DNA from: Skermanella aerolata KACC 11604 | Lineage (GTDB): Bacteria > Pseudomonadota > Alphaproteobacteria > Azospirillales > Azospirillaceae | DNA length: 64,000 nt | Direction of reading: 5' to 3' | Assembly (NCBI RefSeq): GCF_000936425.1 | Contig: NZ_AVFK01000005.1 | Location: 62,001-126,000, forward strand | In this document: in pieces, positions 8,141-16,449 of the stretch | How positions within the stretch are numbered: position 1 is the first letter of the stretch | Layout of the letters: each line of letters opens with the position of its first letter | The notes under the pieces: model-generated | What the model was told of the DNA's origin: nothing | Databases searched by the model: none | What the model saw: only the letters and a program-made list of their open reading frames with translations | Position numbers and translations under genes: made by a program

Positions 8141-9241
8141 ATGCGGCTGTGCTTCATCGACCTGATGCCCTGGGACTACGACGCCGATACGCCGTACGAG
8201 CGCCCGCTCGGCGGGATGCAATCGGCCGCCTGCCACCTGACGGCGGCCCTGGCGGCGGCAGGGCATGAGGTGGCGCTGGCCACCCATACGACGCGGTCGG
8301 GCCGGCGGCGCGGCGTCGAATGCCTGTCGCTCGACGGGCGGGAGGGGGTCGAGCGCCTTCGCGGGACGCGATGGGACGCGGTCGTGTCCCTGACCGCCAT
8401 CCCCGGCGCGGTGCGCGATCTGATGCCGGCGGGCGTTCCGGCTTTTCTGTGGACCGGACATGCCGAGGATCAGCCCGCCGTCCAATGCCTGGGCGATCCA
8501 GCGGTACGCGACGGTTGGGACGGCGTGGTGCTGGTCAGCGAGTGGCAGCGCGGGCGCTATGGGGAACGGTTCGGCTTGGCGGGCGAGCGGACGGCCGTGA
8601 TGCGGAACGCCATCGCGCCTGCCTTCGAAAACCTGTTTGCCGATGCGGATGCCCTGGCGCGGGCCAAGATGAGCGATCCGCTCCTGCTGGCCTATACCTC
8701 CACTCCGTTCAGGGGACTGGACCTGCTAACCGGCATGTTCCCGCTGATCCCCCGGCCCTGCCGGCTGCAAGTCTTCTCGGATATGGGGACCTATCTGACC
8801 GGTCCTTCGGACAGCCAGTTCCAGGCGCTCTACGACCAGTGCCGGAGCACGCCCGGCATCGAGCATGTCGGCACGCTGCCGCAGCCAGACCTTGCGGAGG
8901 CTCTCCGCGCCGCATCGATCCTGGCCTATCCCTGCACTTTCCCGGAGACCGGCTGCATCGCGGCGCTGGAAGCGATGGCCGCCGGCTGCGCCGTGGTCGC
9001 CAGCGACCTGGGAGCCCTGGCCGAGACGACGGCAGGTCACGCCCTGCTTGTCGATCCAGGTGAGGACTGGAGCAGCTTCGGCGCCCGTTACCTGACGGCG
9101 CTGGACCTTGTCATGGCGTCTGTGCTGTCGCCCCCCGGCATCGAGCGGCTGTGGCGACAGGTCCGGTTCGTCAATGAAACGGCCACCTGGAGGACACGGG
9201 CGGGAGAGTGGGCCGGCTTCTTCAAGCAGCGGACGGACTAA
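8141..9241 (+). CDS. Glycosyltransferase, GT4-like
   Basis: The protein has 366 residues and a GT-B-type layout: an N-terminal acceptor half starting MRLCFIDLMPWDYD with the glycine-rich PLGGMQSA, and a C-terminal donor half with YPCTFPETGCIAALEAMAAGCAVV. The latter resembles the E-x7-E nucleotide-sugar site of GT4 enzymes. The ribosome-binding site AGGAGGT lies within the end of the formyltransferase gene, so the two genes are probably translated together. The acceptor and sugar are unknown; a role in a surface glycan or small glycoside is inferred. Confidence 0.78.
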   Translation: MRLCFIDLMPWDYDADTPYERPLGGMQSAACHLTAALAAAGHEVALATHTTRSGRRRGVECLSLDGREGVERLRGTRWDAVVSLTAIPGAVRDLMPAGVPAFLWTGHAEDQPAVQCLGDPAVRDGWDGVVLVSEWQRGRYGERFGLAGERTAVMRNAIAPAFENLFADADALARAKMSDPLLLAYTSTPFRGLDLLTGMFPLIPRPCRLQVFSDMGTYLTGPSDSQFQALYDQCRSTPGIEHVGTLPQPDLAEALRAASILAYPCTFPETGCIAALEAMAAGCAVVASDLGALAETTAGHALLVDPGEDWSSFGARYLTALDLVMASVLSPPGIERLWRQVRFVNETATWRTRAGEWAGFFKQRTD

Positions 9242-9387
9242 AGGTTCAAAATGTCGCAGGCTGTTTAAATAGTGAAACACATTTGCATAAAGTCGCCTCG
9301 CTGAAGCAATATCCGCCCGCGTATGGGAGGAGTTCCCCCGACACGCCAAAGGATCGAATCACCGCTCCAGTAAGAAGAAGGCGTTCC

Positions 9388-11295
9388 ATGACCGGTCGTT
9401 ATGAAGAGCTTCACACCCGCTCCATCTCGGACCCCGAAGGCTTCTGGGGCGATGCCGCCAGCGAGATCGACTGGATCAAGCCCTGGGATAGCGTTCTCGA
9501 CAGCTCCAACCCGCCTTTCTACCGCTGGTTCAAGGGCGGCGTGCTGAATACGGCCTATAATGCCGTAGACCGCCATGTCGAGGCCGGGCGCGGCGACCAG
9601 GCCGCCATCATCTACGACAGCCCCGTCACCCAGACCGTCCAGACCATCACCTATTCCGAACTGCTCGACCTGACCGCGCGGGTCGCCGGGGCGCTGCGTG
9701 CCCTTGGCGTCGCCAAGGGCGACCGGGTGATCCTGTACATGCCGATGATCCCGCAGGCCGTCGTCGCCATGCTGGCATGCGCCCGCCTGGGCGCCGTCCA
9801 TTCCGTCGTGTTCGGCGGCTTCGCCCCGCATGAGCTGGCGACCCGCATCAACGACAGCAAGCCCAAAGCCATCATCACCGCGTCCTGCGGAATCGAGGGC
9901 AGCAAGGTGCTGCCGTACAAGCCGCTGCTCGACGCCGCCATCGACCATTCGGACCACAAGCCCGATCATGTCGTCGTCTTCCAGCGTCCGCAGGTGACGG
10001 CATCCCTGGTCGAGCCGCGCGACGTCGATTGGGAAACGGTCACTGCCGCCGCAGCGCCGGCCGAGGTCGTGCCGGTGGAAGCGACCGATCCGCTCTATAT
10101 TCTCTATACCTCCGGTACGACCGGTCAGCCCAAGGGCGTGGTCCGCGACAACGGCGGCCATGCGGTGGCGCTGAAGTGGACCATGAGCAACATGTATGAC
10201 ATCAAGCCGGGTGAGGTCTTCTGGGCCGCTTCCGACGTGGGCTGGGTCGTCGGACATTCCTATATCTGCTACGCCCCGCTGCTGCACGGCGCCACGACCA
10301 TCGTGTTCGAGGGCAAGCCGGTCGGCACCCCCGATGCCGGCACCTTCTGGCGCGTGATCCAGCAGCACAAGGTCGCGGCGCTGTTCACCGCCCCGACGGC
10401 GTTGCGCGCGATCAAGCGCGAGGACCCGGACGGCAAGCTGATCCCCAGCTATGACCTGTCGAGCCTGCGCACCCTTTTCCTGGCCGGCGAGCGGTCGGAC
10501 CCGGACACGCTGCACTGGGCGGAAGACCACCTGAAGGTCCCCGTGGTGGACCATTGGTGGCAGACCGAGACCGGCTGGTGCATTTCCGGCAACCCGCTGG
10601 GCATCGAGCGGTTCAAGATCAAGTACGGTTCGGCGACCAAGGCGCTGCCGGGCTGGGACGTACGGGCGCTCGACATTTCCAACAACGAGGTCAAGCGCGG
10701 CGATATCGGCGCCATCTCGGTCAAGCTGCCGCTGCCTCCCGGCACGCTGACGACGCTGTGGAACGCCGACGCGCGGTTCGTGAAGTCCTACATGACGGAC
10801 TATCCCGGCTATTACCAGACGGGCGACGCCGGCTTCATCGATGACGACGGATACGTCTACATCATGGCCCGTACGGACGACATCATCAACGTCGCCGGGC
10901 ACCGCCTCTCGACCGGCGCGATGGAAGAGGTCCTGTCGTCGCACAAGGACGTCGCGGAATGCGCCGTGATCGGTGTCGCCGACCAGCTCAAGGGTCAGGT
11001 GCCGCTGGGCTTCCTGGTCCTGAAGAACGGCGTCGATCGCGACCATGCTGTGATCACGAAGGAAGTGGTCCAACTCGTCCGTGACGAGATCGGTCCGGTC
11101 GCGGCCTTCAAGCTCGCCATCGTGGTCGACCGCCTGCCCAAGACTCGCTCCGGCAAGATCCTGCGCGGCACCATGCAGAAGATAGCCGACAGCGAAACCT
11201 ACAAGCTGCCGGCGACGATTGACGATCCTGCCATCCTGTCGGAGATCTCCGAAGCGCTGCAAGGCATCGGCTACGCGAAGCCCAGCATGGCGTGA
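9388..11295 (+). CDS. prpE: Propionyl-CoA synthetase
   Basis: The enzyme has 635 residues and belongs to the acetyl-CoA synthetase family. It converts propionate, ATP and CoA to propionyl-CoA. The N-terminal ACAS_N part reads FWGDAASEIDWIKPWDSVLD, the AMP-binding motif YTSGTTGQPKG is at 240-250, VDHWWQTETGWC is the adenylate/substrate region, and catalytic Lys590 is in RSGKILRG. The RDNGGH after the P-loop and the overall length favour PrpE over Acs. AAGAAGG precedes the ATG. No methylcitrate or propionyl-CoA carboxylase genes are adjacent. A palindromic repeat element follows the stop codon. Confidence 0.9.
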   Translation: MTGRYEELHTRSISDPEGFWGDAASEIDWIKPWDSVLDSSNPPFYRWFKGGVLNTAYNAVDRHVEAGRGDQAAIIYDSPVTQTVQTITYSELLDLTARVAGALRALGVAKGDRVILYMPMIPQAVVAMLACARLGAVHSVVFGGFAPHELATRINDSKPKAIITASCGIEGSKVLPYKPLLDAAIDHSDHKPDHVVVFQRPQVTASLVEPRDVDWETVTAAAAPAEVVPVEATDPLYILYTSGTTGQPKGVVRDNGGHAVALKWTMSNMYDIKPGEVFWAASDVGWVVGHSYICYAPLLHGATTIVFEGKPVGTPDAGTFWRVIQQHKVAALFTAPTALRAIKREDPDGKLIPSYDLSSLRTLFLAGERSDPDTLHWAEDHLKVPVVDHWWQTETGWCISGNPLGIERFKIKYGSATKALPGWDVRALDISNNEVKRGDIGAISVKLPLPPGTLTTLWNADARFVKSYMTDYPGYYQTGDAGFIDDDGYVYIMARTDDIINVAGHRLSTGAMEEVLSSHKDVAECAVIGVADQLKGQVPLGFLVLKNGVDRDHAVITKEVVQLVRDEIGPVAAFKLAIVVDRLPKTRSGKILRGTMQKIADSETYKLPATIDDPAILSEISEALQGIGYAKPSMA

Positions 11296-11313
11296 GGTCG
11301 GGGTCGTCGAAAA

Positions 11314-11476
11314 AGGGCCGGAGAGTTTTAGCTGGTCCGGAGCGTTAGTCAGCGCGTCGATGTTGGGCCACGGCCCAACCTACAGGCTCTTGCTTCGTAG
11401 GTTGGGCCGTGGCCCAACATTTTTGCTTTCGCGCACCGTCATTTTTTTGACAAACAGGAGTCGTCCCCTGGAATAA
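11314..11476 (+). repeat. Diverged, duplicated copy (C) of the dispersed palindromic element
   Basis: This lies just after prpE. The left part (GCCGGAGAGTTTT..TCCGGAG) resembles the left end of the copies at 15282 and 35254, and the right end TCGTCCCCTGG (11461-11471) equals the right end of the 35254 copy. In between, two inverted core units form a perfect 24-bp stem (11360-11383 with 11397-11420) around a 13-base loop, followed by a T-run at 11420-11424. It may also end prpE transcription. Confidence 0.7.
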
Positions 11477-11541
11477 GGCAACCGGTAGCCGTGTTCGTAG
11501 GTATGAGTTTCGGCTCATGGCTCGGGACCCGGCAACGGAAC

Positions 11542-11567
11542 GGAACTTTCCCGACCTTTCGAAGGTT
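11542..11567 (+). promoter_or_regulatory. Candidate ECF-type promoter and dyad before the sigma gene
   Basis: GGAAC (11542-11546) is followed after 17 bases by GGTT (11564-11567), close to the GGAAC-N16/17-CGTT pattern used by alphaproteobacterial ECF factors. It is 32 bases before the sigma GTG, so autoregulation is plausible. The same stretch is a dyad (GGAAC...GTTCC, with CCTT-TCG-AAGG inside). Confidence 0.42.
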
Positions 11568-11599
11568 CCGCCTGAATTATCCACCAACCGGATGACGCA

Positions 11600-12109
11600 G
11601 TGAGCAGATTCGGGACTGAGCTGGAAGTACAGATCGCGTCGCTTCGGCGCTATGCGCGGGCGTTGCTCCGTGACAAGAACGATGCGGACGATCTGGTCCA
11701 GGAATCGCTGGCGCGCGCGCTGTCGCGTGCCGATCGGTTCAAACCTGGGACGAACCTCCGGGCCTGGCTATTCACGATCATGCACAATGTGCACGTGAAC
11801 CAGGTTCGCCAGAAGATCTCCAGGCCGGATGAGGTGCCGGTCGAAGAGCACGAGATGCGGCTGATCACTCCAGCCCGTCAGGAAACCAGCCTCGAACTGC
11901 GCGACATGTCGCGGGCTCTGGCCGAACTGCCCGACGAACAGCGTCAGGTTCTGCTGCTGGTGGCCCTGGAAGGGTTGAAGTACGACGAGGTCGCAACAGT
12001 TTTACAGATCCCGATCGGTACCGTGATGTCCCGGCTGAGCCGGGCGCGCGAAGCGGTCCGGATCAAATTGTCGAATGAGGGCGGAGTACCTCTCCGCCGG
12101 GTCAAGTAG
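11600..12109 (+). CDS. ECF-type RNA polymerase sigma factor
   Basis: The protein has 169 residues and contains only the sigma-2 and sigma-4 regions. Region 2 contains DADDLVQESLARAL and LRAWLFTIMHNVHVNQVR; region 4 contains LPDEQRQVLLLVALEGLKYDEVA and the helix-turn-helix IPIGTVMSRLSRARE. It directs RNA polymerase to stress promoters and is expected to be held inactive by the membrane anti-sigma factor encoded nine bases downstream. The start is GTG. It could be a general-stress EcfG-like factor, but the NepR and PhyR genes that usually accompany EcfG are absent, so the regulon is left open. Confidence 0.9.
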   Translation: MSRFGTELEVQIASLRRYARALLRDKNDADDLVQESLARALSRADRFKPGTNLRAWLFTIMHNVHVNQVRQKISRPDEVPVEEHEMRLITPARQETSLELRDMSRALAELPDEQRQVLLLVALEGLKYDEVATVLQIPIGTVMSRLSRAREAVRIKLSNEGGVPLRRVK

Positions 12110-12118
12110 GACGATGAT

Positions 12119-13033
12119 ATGGTGGCGCGACCCGTCGATGACCGCGATCTGCATGCTTACGTTGATGGCCATCTGGACTCCCAGCGGCGCATCGAGGTAG
12201 AGGCTTGTCTGGCGGAAGACCCGGCTTCGGCCGAGCGGGTAAATGCCTACAGAAGCCAGATAGACCAATTGCATGAGCTTTTCGACGACGTGCTGCGAGA
12301 ACCCGCGACGCCGGCCATGGACGATCTGCAAAACCGGCTGTCGGGGCAGATCGCAGGCAACGACAACTACCGGCGCGGCTGGCTGCGCTCCCCCTTCGCC
12401 CGGATGGCGGCAGCGGTCGTGCTACTGCTAGCCGGTGGAACCGGCGGGTGGGTGCTGCGCGATCCGGAACCGACAGTGGTCGAAAAGCAGCAGCCGCCGC
12501 TCCAGAGCTTCGCCCAGGAAGCCGTTCAGGCCCATACTTTCTACGCGTCGGACAATCGTTTCGCGGTCGAAATGGGTGGCGAGGACAGAGGAGCACTTGA
12601 TAGCTGGCTGTCGGAACGGCTGGGACGCCGGATCTTTGGCCCCGATCTGTCCAGTGCCGGTTTCCGGCTGATCGGCGGAAGGTCGCTGCCGACCGCGACG
12701 GGCGTCGGTGCCCAGTACATGTACGAGAACGATGGCAAGCGTCGCCTGACGCTGTTCGTCGGTACGCCGAAGGCCGGGCAGGAAGCGGCTTTCAGCTTCG
12801 TCCAGAAGGGCGACGTGTCGATGTTCTACTGGGTCGAGGGATCGATCGCCTATGCGCTGATCGGCCGGTTGGACCGCGATCAGTTGATGAACATCACGCA
12901 GACCGTCTATCGCGAACTGAAGATCCGCAACGTTCCGCCGGCTCCTCCCCCTGCCGCTCCGCCGCCGCCCGAGGCCGCCAAGCAGCCCCCCGCTGCCCAG
13001 CCGGTCGGGGACGTTAAGCGGAAGGACATGTAA
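12119..13033 (+). CDS. Membrane anti-sigma factor
   Basis: The 304-residue protein starts with a typical anti-sigma N-terminus (DRDLHAYVDGHLD), then has one transmembrane helix at about 95-113 and a periplasmic domain ending in a Pro/Ala-rich tail. The N-terminal cytosolic part should bind the sigma factor encoded just upstream, and the outer part may sense envelope stress. No zinc-binding HxxxCxxC motif is seen, so redox sensing of the ZAS type is not supported. The gene ends 97 bases before a strong terminator, closing a two-gene unit. Confidence 0.82.
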   Translation: MVARPVDDRDLHAYVDGHLDSQRRIEVEACLAEDPASAERVNAYRSQIDQLHELFDDVLREPATPAMDDLQNRLSGQIAGNDNYRRGWLRSPFARMAAAVVLLLAGGTGGWVLRDPEPTVVEKQQPPLQSFAQEAVQAHTFYASDNRFAVEMGGEDRGALDSWLSERLGRRIFGPDLSSAGFRLIGGRSLPTATGVGAQYMYENDGKRRLTLFVGTPKAGQEAAFSFVQKGDVSMFYWVEGSIAYALIGRLDRDQLMNITQTVYRELKIRNVPPAPPPAAPPPPEAAKQPPAAQPVGDVKRKDM

Positions 13034-13130
13034 CCTGCGGCCGATGCAACCAACCTGCTTGACTGCGGTGATTTGACACAATAGGCTCCGGTTCATCGCT
13101 CGAGTTGAGCAGGCGAGGCAATAAAGAAAG

Positions 13131-13162
13131 AGGGCCGCACCAAGCGGCCCTCATCTTTTTTT
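13131..13162 (+). terminator. Rho-independent terminator after the sigma/anti-sigma unit
   Basis: A perfect eight-base stem AGGGCCGC/GCGGCCCT with loop ACCAA (13131-13151) is followed by CATCTTTTTTT. Confidence 0.9.
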
Positions 13163-13211
13163 GCCCCCCAGGTTCTTCGGGCCAGACTCTTCGGGGAGGA
13201 AGAACGGCGCA

Positions 13212-14507
13212 ATGTCCGACAGCCCGTTTTTGAAGTTCGATACGCTGAGCCTGCACGCCGGACAGCAGCCCGATCCCACGACAGGCGCCCGCGCCGTCCC
13301 GCTTTACCAGACGACCTCCTACGTTTTCCGCGATACCGACCATGCGGCGGCTCTGTTCAACCTGGAGCGCCCCGGTCACATCTACAGCCGGATCTCCAAC
13401 CCGACGGTGGCGGTGCTGGAAGAGCGGATCGCGGCGCTGGAGGGCGGCGTCGGCGCCGTCTGTACCGCCAGCGGACAGGCGGCACTGCACCTTGCCATCG
13501 TCACGCTGATGGGCGGTGGCGGGCACATCGTCGCGTCCAAAGCCATCTATGGCGGCAGCCACAACCTGTTCACCCATACCCTGCCCCGCTTTGGCATCAC
13601 GACCAGCTTCGTCGATCCGCGCGATCCTGCGGCATTCCGCGCCGCGATCAGGCCGGAAACCCGGCTGGTCTTCGCCGAGGTGATCGGCAACCCCGGTCTC
13701 GAGGTGCTGGACCTGCCGGCGGTCGCCGGGATCGCGCATGCGGCCGGAGTGCCGCTGATGATCGACAGCACGTTCACGACGCCGTACCTGTGCCGGCCGT
13801 TCGAGCATGGCGCCGACATCGTCATGCATTCGGCGACCAAATGGCTGGGCGGACACGGTGTCGCCATCGGCGGTGCGCTGGTAGATGGCGGCGGGTTCGA
13901 CTGGGAGGGTTCGGGCAAGTTCCCGACGCTGACCGAGCCCTATGCCGGCTACCATGGCATCGACTTCGCCGAGGAATTCGGTCCGGCGGCCTTCATCATG
14001 CGGGCGCGGGCCGAGGGTCTGCGCGACTTCGGCGCCTGCATGAGCCCGACCAACGCCTTCCAGATCCTTCAAGGGGTCGAGACGCTGCCGCTGCGGATGC
14101 GTGCCCATGTCGACAATGCCCGCAGGGTGTCGCAGTTCCTGGAGGGTTCCGATGCCGTCGCGTGGGTCCGCCATCCCGACCTGCCCAGCCATCCCGATCA
14201 TGAATTGGCGAAGCGGCTGCTGCCCAACGGCGCCGGATCGATCGTCACGTTCGGCATCAAGGGCGGGCGCCCTGCGGGCCGGCGGTTCATCGAGGCGCTT
14301 CGGCTGTTCTCCCATCTCGCCAATGTCGGCGACGCCAAGTCGCTGGTGATCCATCCCGCCAGCACGACGCACCAGCAGATGGATGCCCAGGCGCTGGCCG
14401 ATGCCGGGATCGGCGAGGAATTGATCCGCCTGTCGGTCGGACTGGAAGACGCGGGCGACCTGATCGCCGACCTTAAGCAGGCGCTGCGCGCCTCGCAGAA
14501 GGGTTGA
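13212..14507 (+). CDS. metY: O-acetylhomoserine sulfhydrylase (Cys/Met metabolism PLP enzyme)
   Basis: The enzyme has 431 residues and belongs to the Cys/Met-metabolism PLP family. It likely makes homocysteine from O-acetylhomoserine and sulfide in methionine synthesis. Visible family features are SLHAGQQPDPTTGARAVP at the start, SRISNPTVAVLEERIAALE, the PLP-phosphate region and the Schiff-base lysine in MHSATKWLGGHG. The length and the N-terminus favour MetY over cystathionine synthases. A GGGGAGGAAG ribosome-binding site precedes the ATG. The leader after the upstream terminator is under 60 bases, and I see no SAM riboswitch in it. Confidence 0.88.
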   Translation: MSDSPFLKFDTLSLHAGQQPDPTTGARAVPLYQTTSYVFRDTDHAAALFNLERPGHIYSRISNPTVAVLEERIAALEGGVGAVCTASGQAALHLAIVTLMGGGGHIVASKAIYGGSHNLFTHTLPRFGITTSFVDPRDPAAFRAAIRPETRLVFAEVIGNPGLEVLDLPAVAGIAHAAGVPLMIDSTFTTPYLCRPFEHGADIVMHSATKWLGGHGVAIGGALVDGGGFDWEGSGKFPTLTEPYAGYHGIDFAEEFGPAAFIMRARAEGLRDFGACMSPTNAFQILQGVETLPLRMRAHVDNARRVSQFLEGSDAVAWVRHPDLPSHPDHELAKRLLPNGAGSIVTFGIKGGRPAGRRFIEALRLFSHLANVGDAKSLVIHPASTTHQQMDAQALADAGIGEELIRLSVGLEDAGDLIADLKQALRASQKG

Positions 14508-14513
14508 TCGGCC

Positions 14514-15284
14514 ATGGAACTGACCGTTTCAGGCAACACCGTGTTCGCCTCCACCGGCGGGAAGGCTCTTGACCGCAGTCTGCCGCTGACCGTGCTGATC
14601 CATGGCGCCGGCATGGATCATTCCGTCTGGAGCCTTCAGACGCGCTATCTCGCCCATCACGGGCGCTCGGTGCTTGCGGTCGATCTGCCGGGCCATGGAC
14701 GCTCCGCCGGAGAGCCCCTGGCGTCCATCGCTGAGTTGGCCGACTGGGTGCCGAAGCTGATCGATGCGGCGGGGTTCGAACAGGCGGCGCTGGCCGGCCA
14801 TTCGATGGGGGCGATTACGGCGCTGGAGACCGCGACGCGGCATCCGGAGCGGGTGCGGGCGCTGGCGCTGCTCGGCGTCGCAGAGCGGATGCCGGTCCAC
14901 CCGGACCTGCTGGCCTCGGCGGCGGCCAACGACTACAAGGCCATCGCGATGGTGATCGGCTGGGGCTTCGGCACCCATCGCGGCGCTTCGGCCGCCCCCG
15001 GCCTGTGGCAGATCGGCACAGGGCTGAGGCTGATGCAGCAGGCGCGTCCGGGAGTGCTCGCCAACGATCTGGCGGCCTGCGATGCCTGGAAGGGAGTGCC
15101 GGACATCCGGTGTCCGGCGACCCTGATACTGGGAGCGTCCGACCGGATGACGCCGGCCAAGGCCGGCCGGGCGCTGGCGGGGAAGATACCCGGTGCGCGG
15201 ACCGTGGTTCTGAACGGCTCCGGCCATATGATGATGGTCGAGGAACCGGATGCGGTGACGGACGCGCTGATGTCGGGAATTTGA
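14514..15284 (+). CDS. Alpha/beta hydrolase
   Basis: A 256-residue alpha/beta-hydrolase begins six bases after metY, so the two are probably co-transcribed. The oxyanion region is LIHGAGMDHSVW, the nucleophile is Ser97 in GHSMG, and the acid and base are likely Asp in GASDRMTP and His in GSGHMMMVEEP. The family includes esterases, lactonases and MetX-like acyltransferases, but this short form lacks the MetX cap, so homoserine acetylation is not supported. The substrate is unknown. Its TGA stop codon falls within the left end of a palindromic repeat element. Confidence 0.82.
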   Translation: MELTVSGNTVFASTGGKALDRSLPLTVLIHGAGMDHSVWSLQTRYLAHHGRSVLAVDLPGHGRSAGEPLASIAELADWVPKLIDAAGFEQAALAGHSMGAITALETATRHPERVRALALLGVAERMPVHPDLLASAAANDYKAIAMVIGWGFGTHRGASAAPGLWQIGTGLRLMQQARPGVLANDLAACDAWKGVPDIRCPATLILGASDRMTPAKAGRALAGKIPGARTVVLNGSGHMMMVEEPDAVTDALMSGI

Positions 15285-15354
15285 TACCAGGAGCCGAAGA
15301 GTTCGACCGGCGCTCCGGAGATGTTGGGCCACGGCCCAATAAACACGGTCCACA
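15282..15354 (+). repeat. Dispersed palindromic element, copy A
   Basis: Positions 15288-15354 match 35260-35326 at 59 of 67 positions without gaps, by eye. In both copies the upstream gene's TGA lies exactly three bases before the shared CAGGAGCCGAAGAG. The core is TTGGGCC-AC-GGCCCAA (15323-15339 region). The right terminal repeat seen in copy B is mostly lost here. Confidence 0.85.
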
Positions 15355-15374
15355 ACTCCTGCATGAGACGCAAG

Positions 15375-15674
15375 CTACATTAGGCGCAGCAGGGCGATGG
15401 CGGCGACCCCTGTTGCCATAGCCGCCAGGAAGTTGCCGCTCAGCCGGGCGACTGCCAAGGTCAGCAAGCCAGCGATCCAGCCGGCCGGGCCGGAGTTAAG
15501 CACCAGCGGTGCGCATAGGGCGGCGAAGACGGCACCGGGGATCTGGCCCAGCCAAACCTCCAGGAAGCGTGACGGGCGCATGCGCTGGATCAGCCAGAAG
15601 CCGCCGGCCCGGGTGGCGTAGGTCGCGAGCCCCATCAGGGCGATGACGGCGACACCTTGGTATTCACCGAACAT
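15375..15674 (-). CDS. azlD: AzlD family branched-chain amino-acid exporter subunit
   Basis: A small integral membrane protein of 99 residues with about three or four hydrophobic segments. It has the AzlD signature TYATRAGGFWLIQRM near the N-terminus. AzlD pairs with AzlC, encoded by the overlapping upstream gene (11-base overlap), to form a two-subunit exporter of branched-chain amino acids or analogues. The substrate in this organism is not shown. Confidence 0.88.
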   Translation of the reverse strand: MFGEYQGVAVIALMGLATYATRAGGFWLIQRMRPSRFLEVWLGQIPGAVFAALCAPLVLNSGPAGWIAGLLTLAVARLSGNFLAAMATGVAAIALLRLM

Positions 15675-16368
15675 GGCGCAATGCTCCCACCAGAGAGCCG
15701 GCCAGTGCGCCGCCCAGGATGTACCATGTTCCGGGCACGTAACGTTCCATGACCAAGGCCACGGCGGCGGCGACGATCCAGGGGATCAGGTCCCCGCGCC
15801 CGCGCCAGAACCCGGCGAGCAGGGCCACGAAGAAGGCGGTTCCCAGGAAATCGATGCCGTAACGGTTCAGGTCCGGCAGCATCTCGCCGAAGATGCGGCC
15901 CAGGATCGTGCCTGTGTTCCAGAACAGGAAGAGCGTCAGGCCGCTGCCGAGCAGGAAGGCGGCGTCACGCCCACCGTTGCGGATATCGGCAACGCTGAGG
16001 CCCCAGGATTCGTCCGTCATGAAGTACAGGCTGCCATAGGCCTTCCAGGGCGGGATGTGCTTCAGCCACGGTCCGAGCGTCGCCCCCATCAGGATGTGGC
16101 GCGCGTTGATGACGAGCACGGTCGCGATCAGGGCGCCGACGGGGAGCGGATCGCCCCATAGTTCGACCGACAGGAACTGCGACGCGCCGGCGAAGACCCA
16201 GGCGCTCATCAAAGCGGTTTCCAGCAGCGTCAGGCCGTTCTGTCCCGCGAGGAAGCCGTAGAAGACGCCGAACGCCAGCCCGCCGGTGGCGACGGGGAGG
16301 GTCCGCAAGGCCCCGGCAGCGATACCGGCGCGCGTGAAGAGGACGGGCGTGCTGTTTGTTTCAGACAT
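15664..16368 (-). CDS. azlC: AzlC family branched-chain amino-acid exporter subunit
   Basis: An integral membrane protein of 234 residues with multiple hydrophobic segments and AzlC features: GLAFGVFYGFLAG, VFAGASQF, and INARHILMGATLGPW. It is the large subunit of the AzlCD exporter. The ATG at 16368 is taken as the start; a TTG two codons upstream is possible. A LysR regulator gene lies 81 bases upstream on the same strand and may control it. Confidence 0.9.
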   Translation of the reverse strand: MSETNSTPVLFTRAGIAAGALRTLPVATGGLAFGVFYGFLAGQNGLTLLETALMSAWVFAGASQFLSVELWGDPLPVGALIATVLVINARHILMGATLGPWLKHIPPWKAYGSLYFMTDESWGLSVADIRNGGRDAAFLLGSGLTLFLFWNTGTILGRIFGEMLPDLNRYGIDFLGTAFFVALLAGFWRGRGDLIPWIVAAAVALVMERYVPGTWYILGGALAGSLVGALRHVR

Positions 16369-16449
16369 TTGCAAACGCTGTTTTTAAAATAAGCTTACAC
16401 GTCGGGGCGCGGATTTAAGCGGTTCATGCTAATTAGGTCAACATCGTTG

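Noticed and set aside
9265-11262. 665-codon minus-strand frame opposite prpE
   Set aside because: Mirror of a well-conserved gene; composition typical of antisense high-GC DNA.
13163-13211. SAM riboswitch before the sulfhydrylase
   Set aside because: The leader after the terminator is under 60 bases and lacks the SAM-II core.
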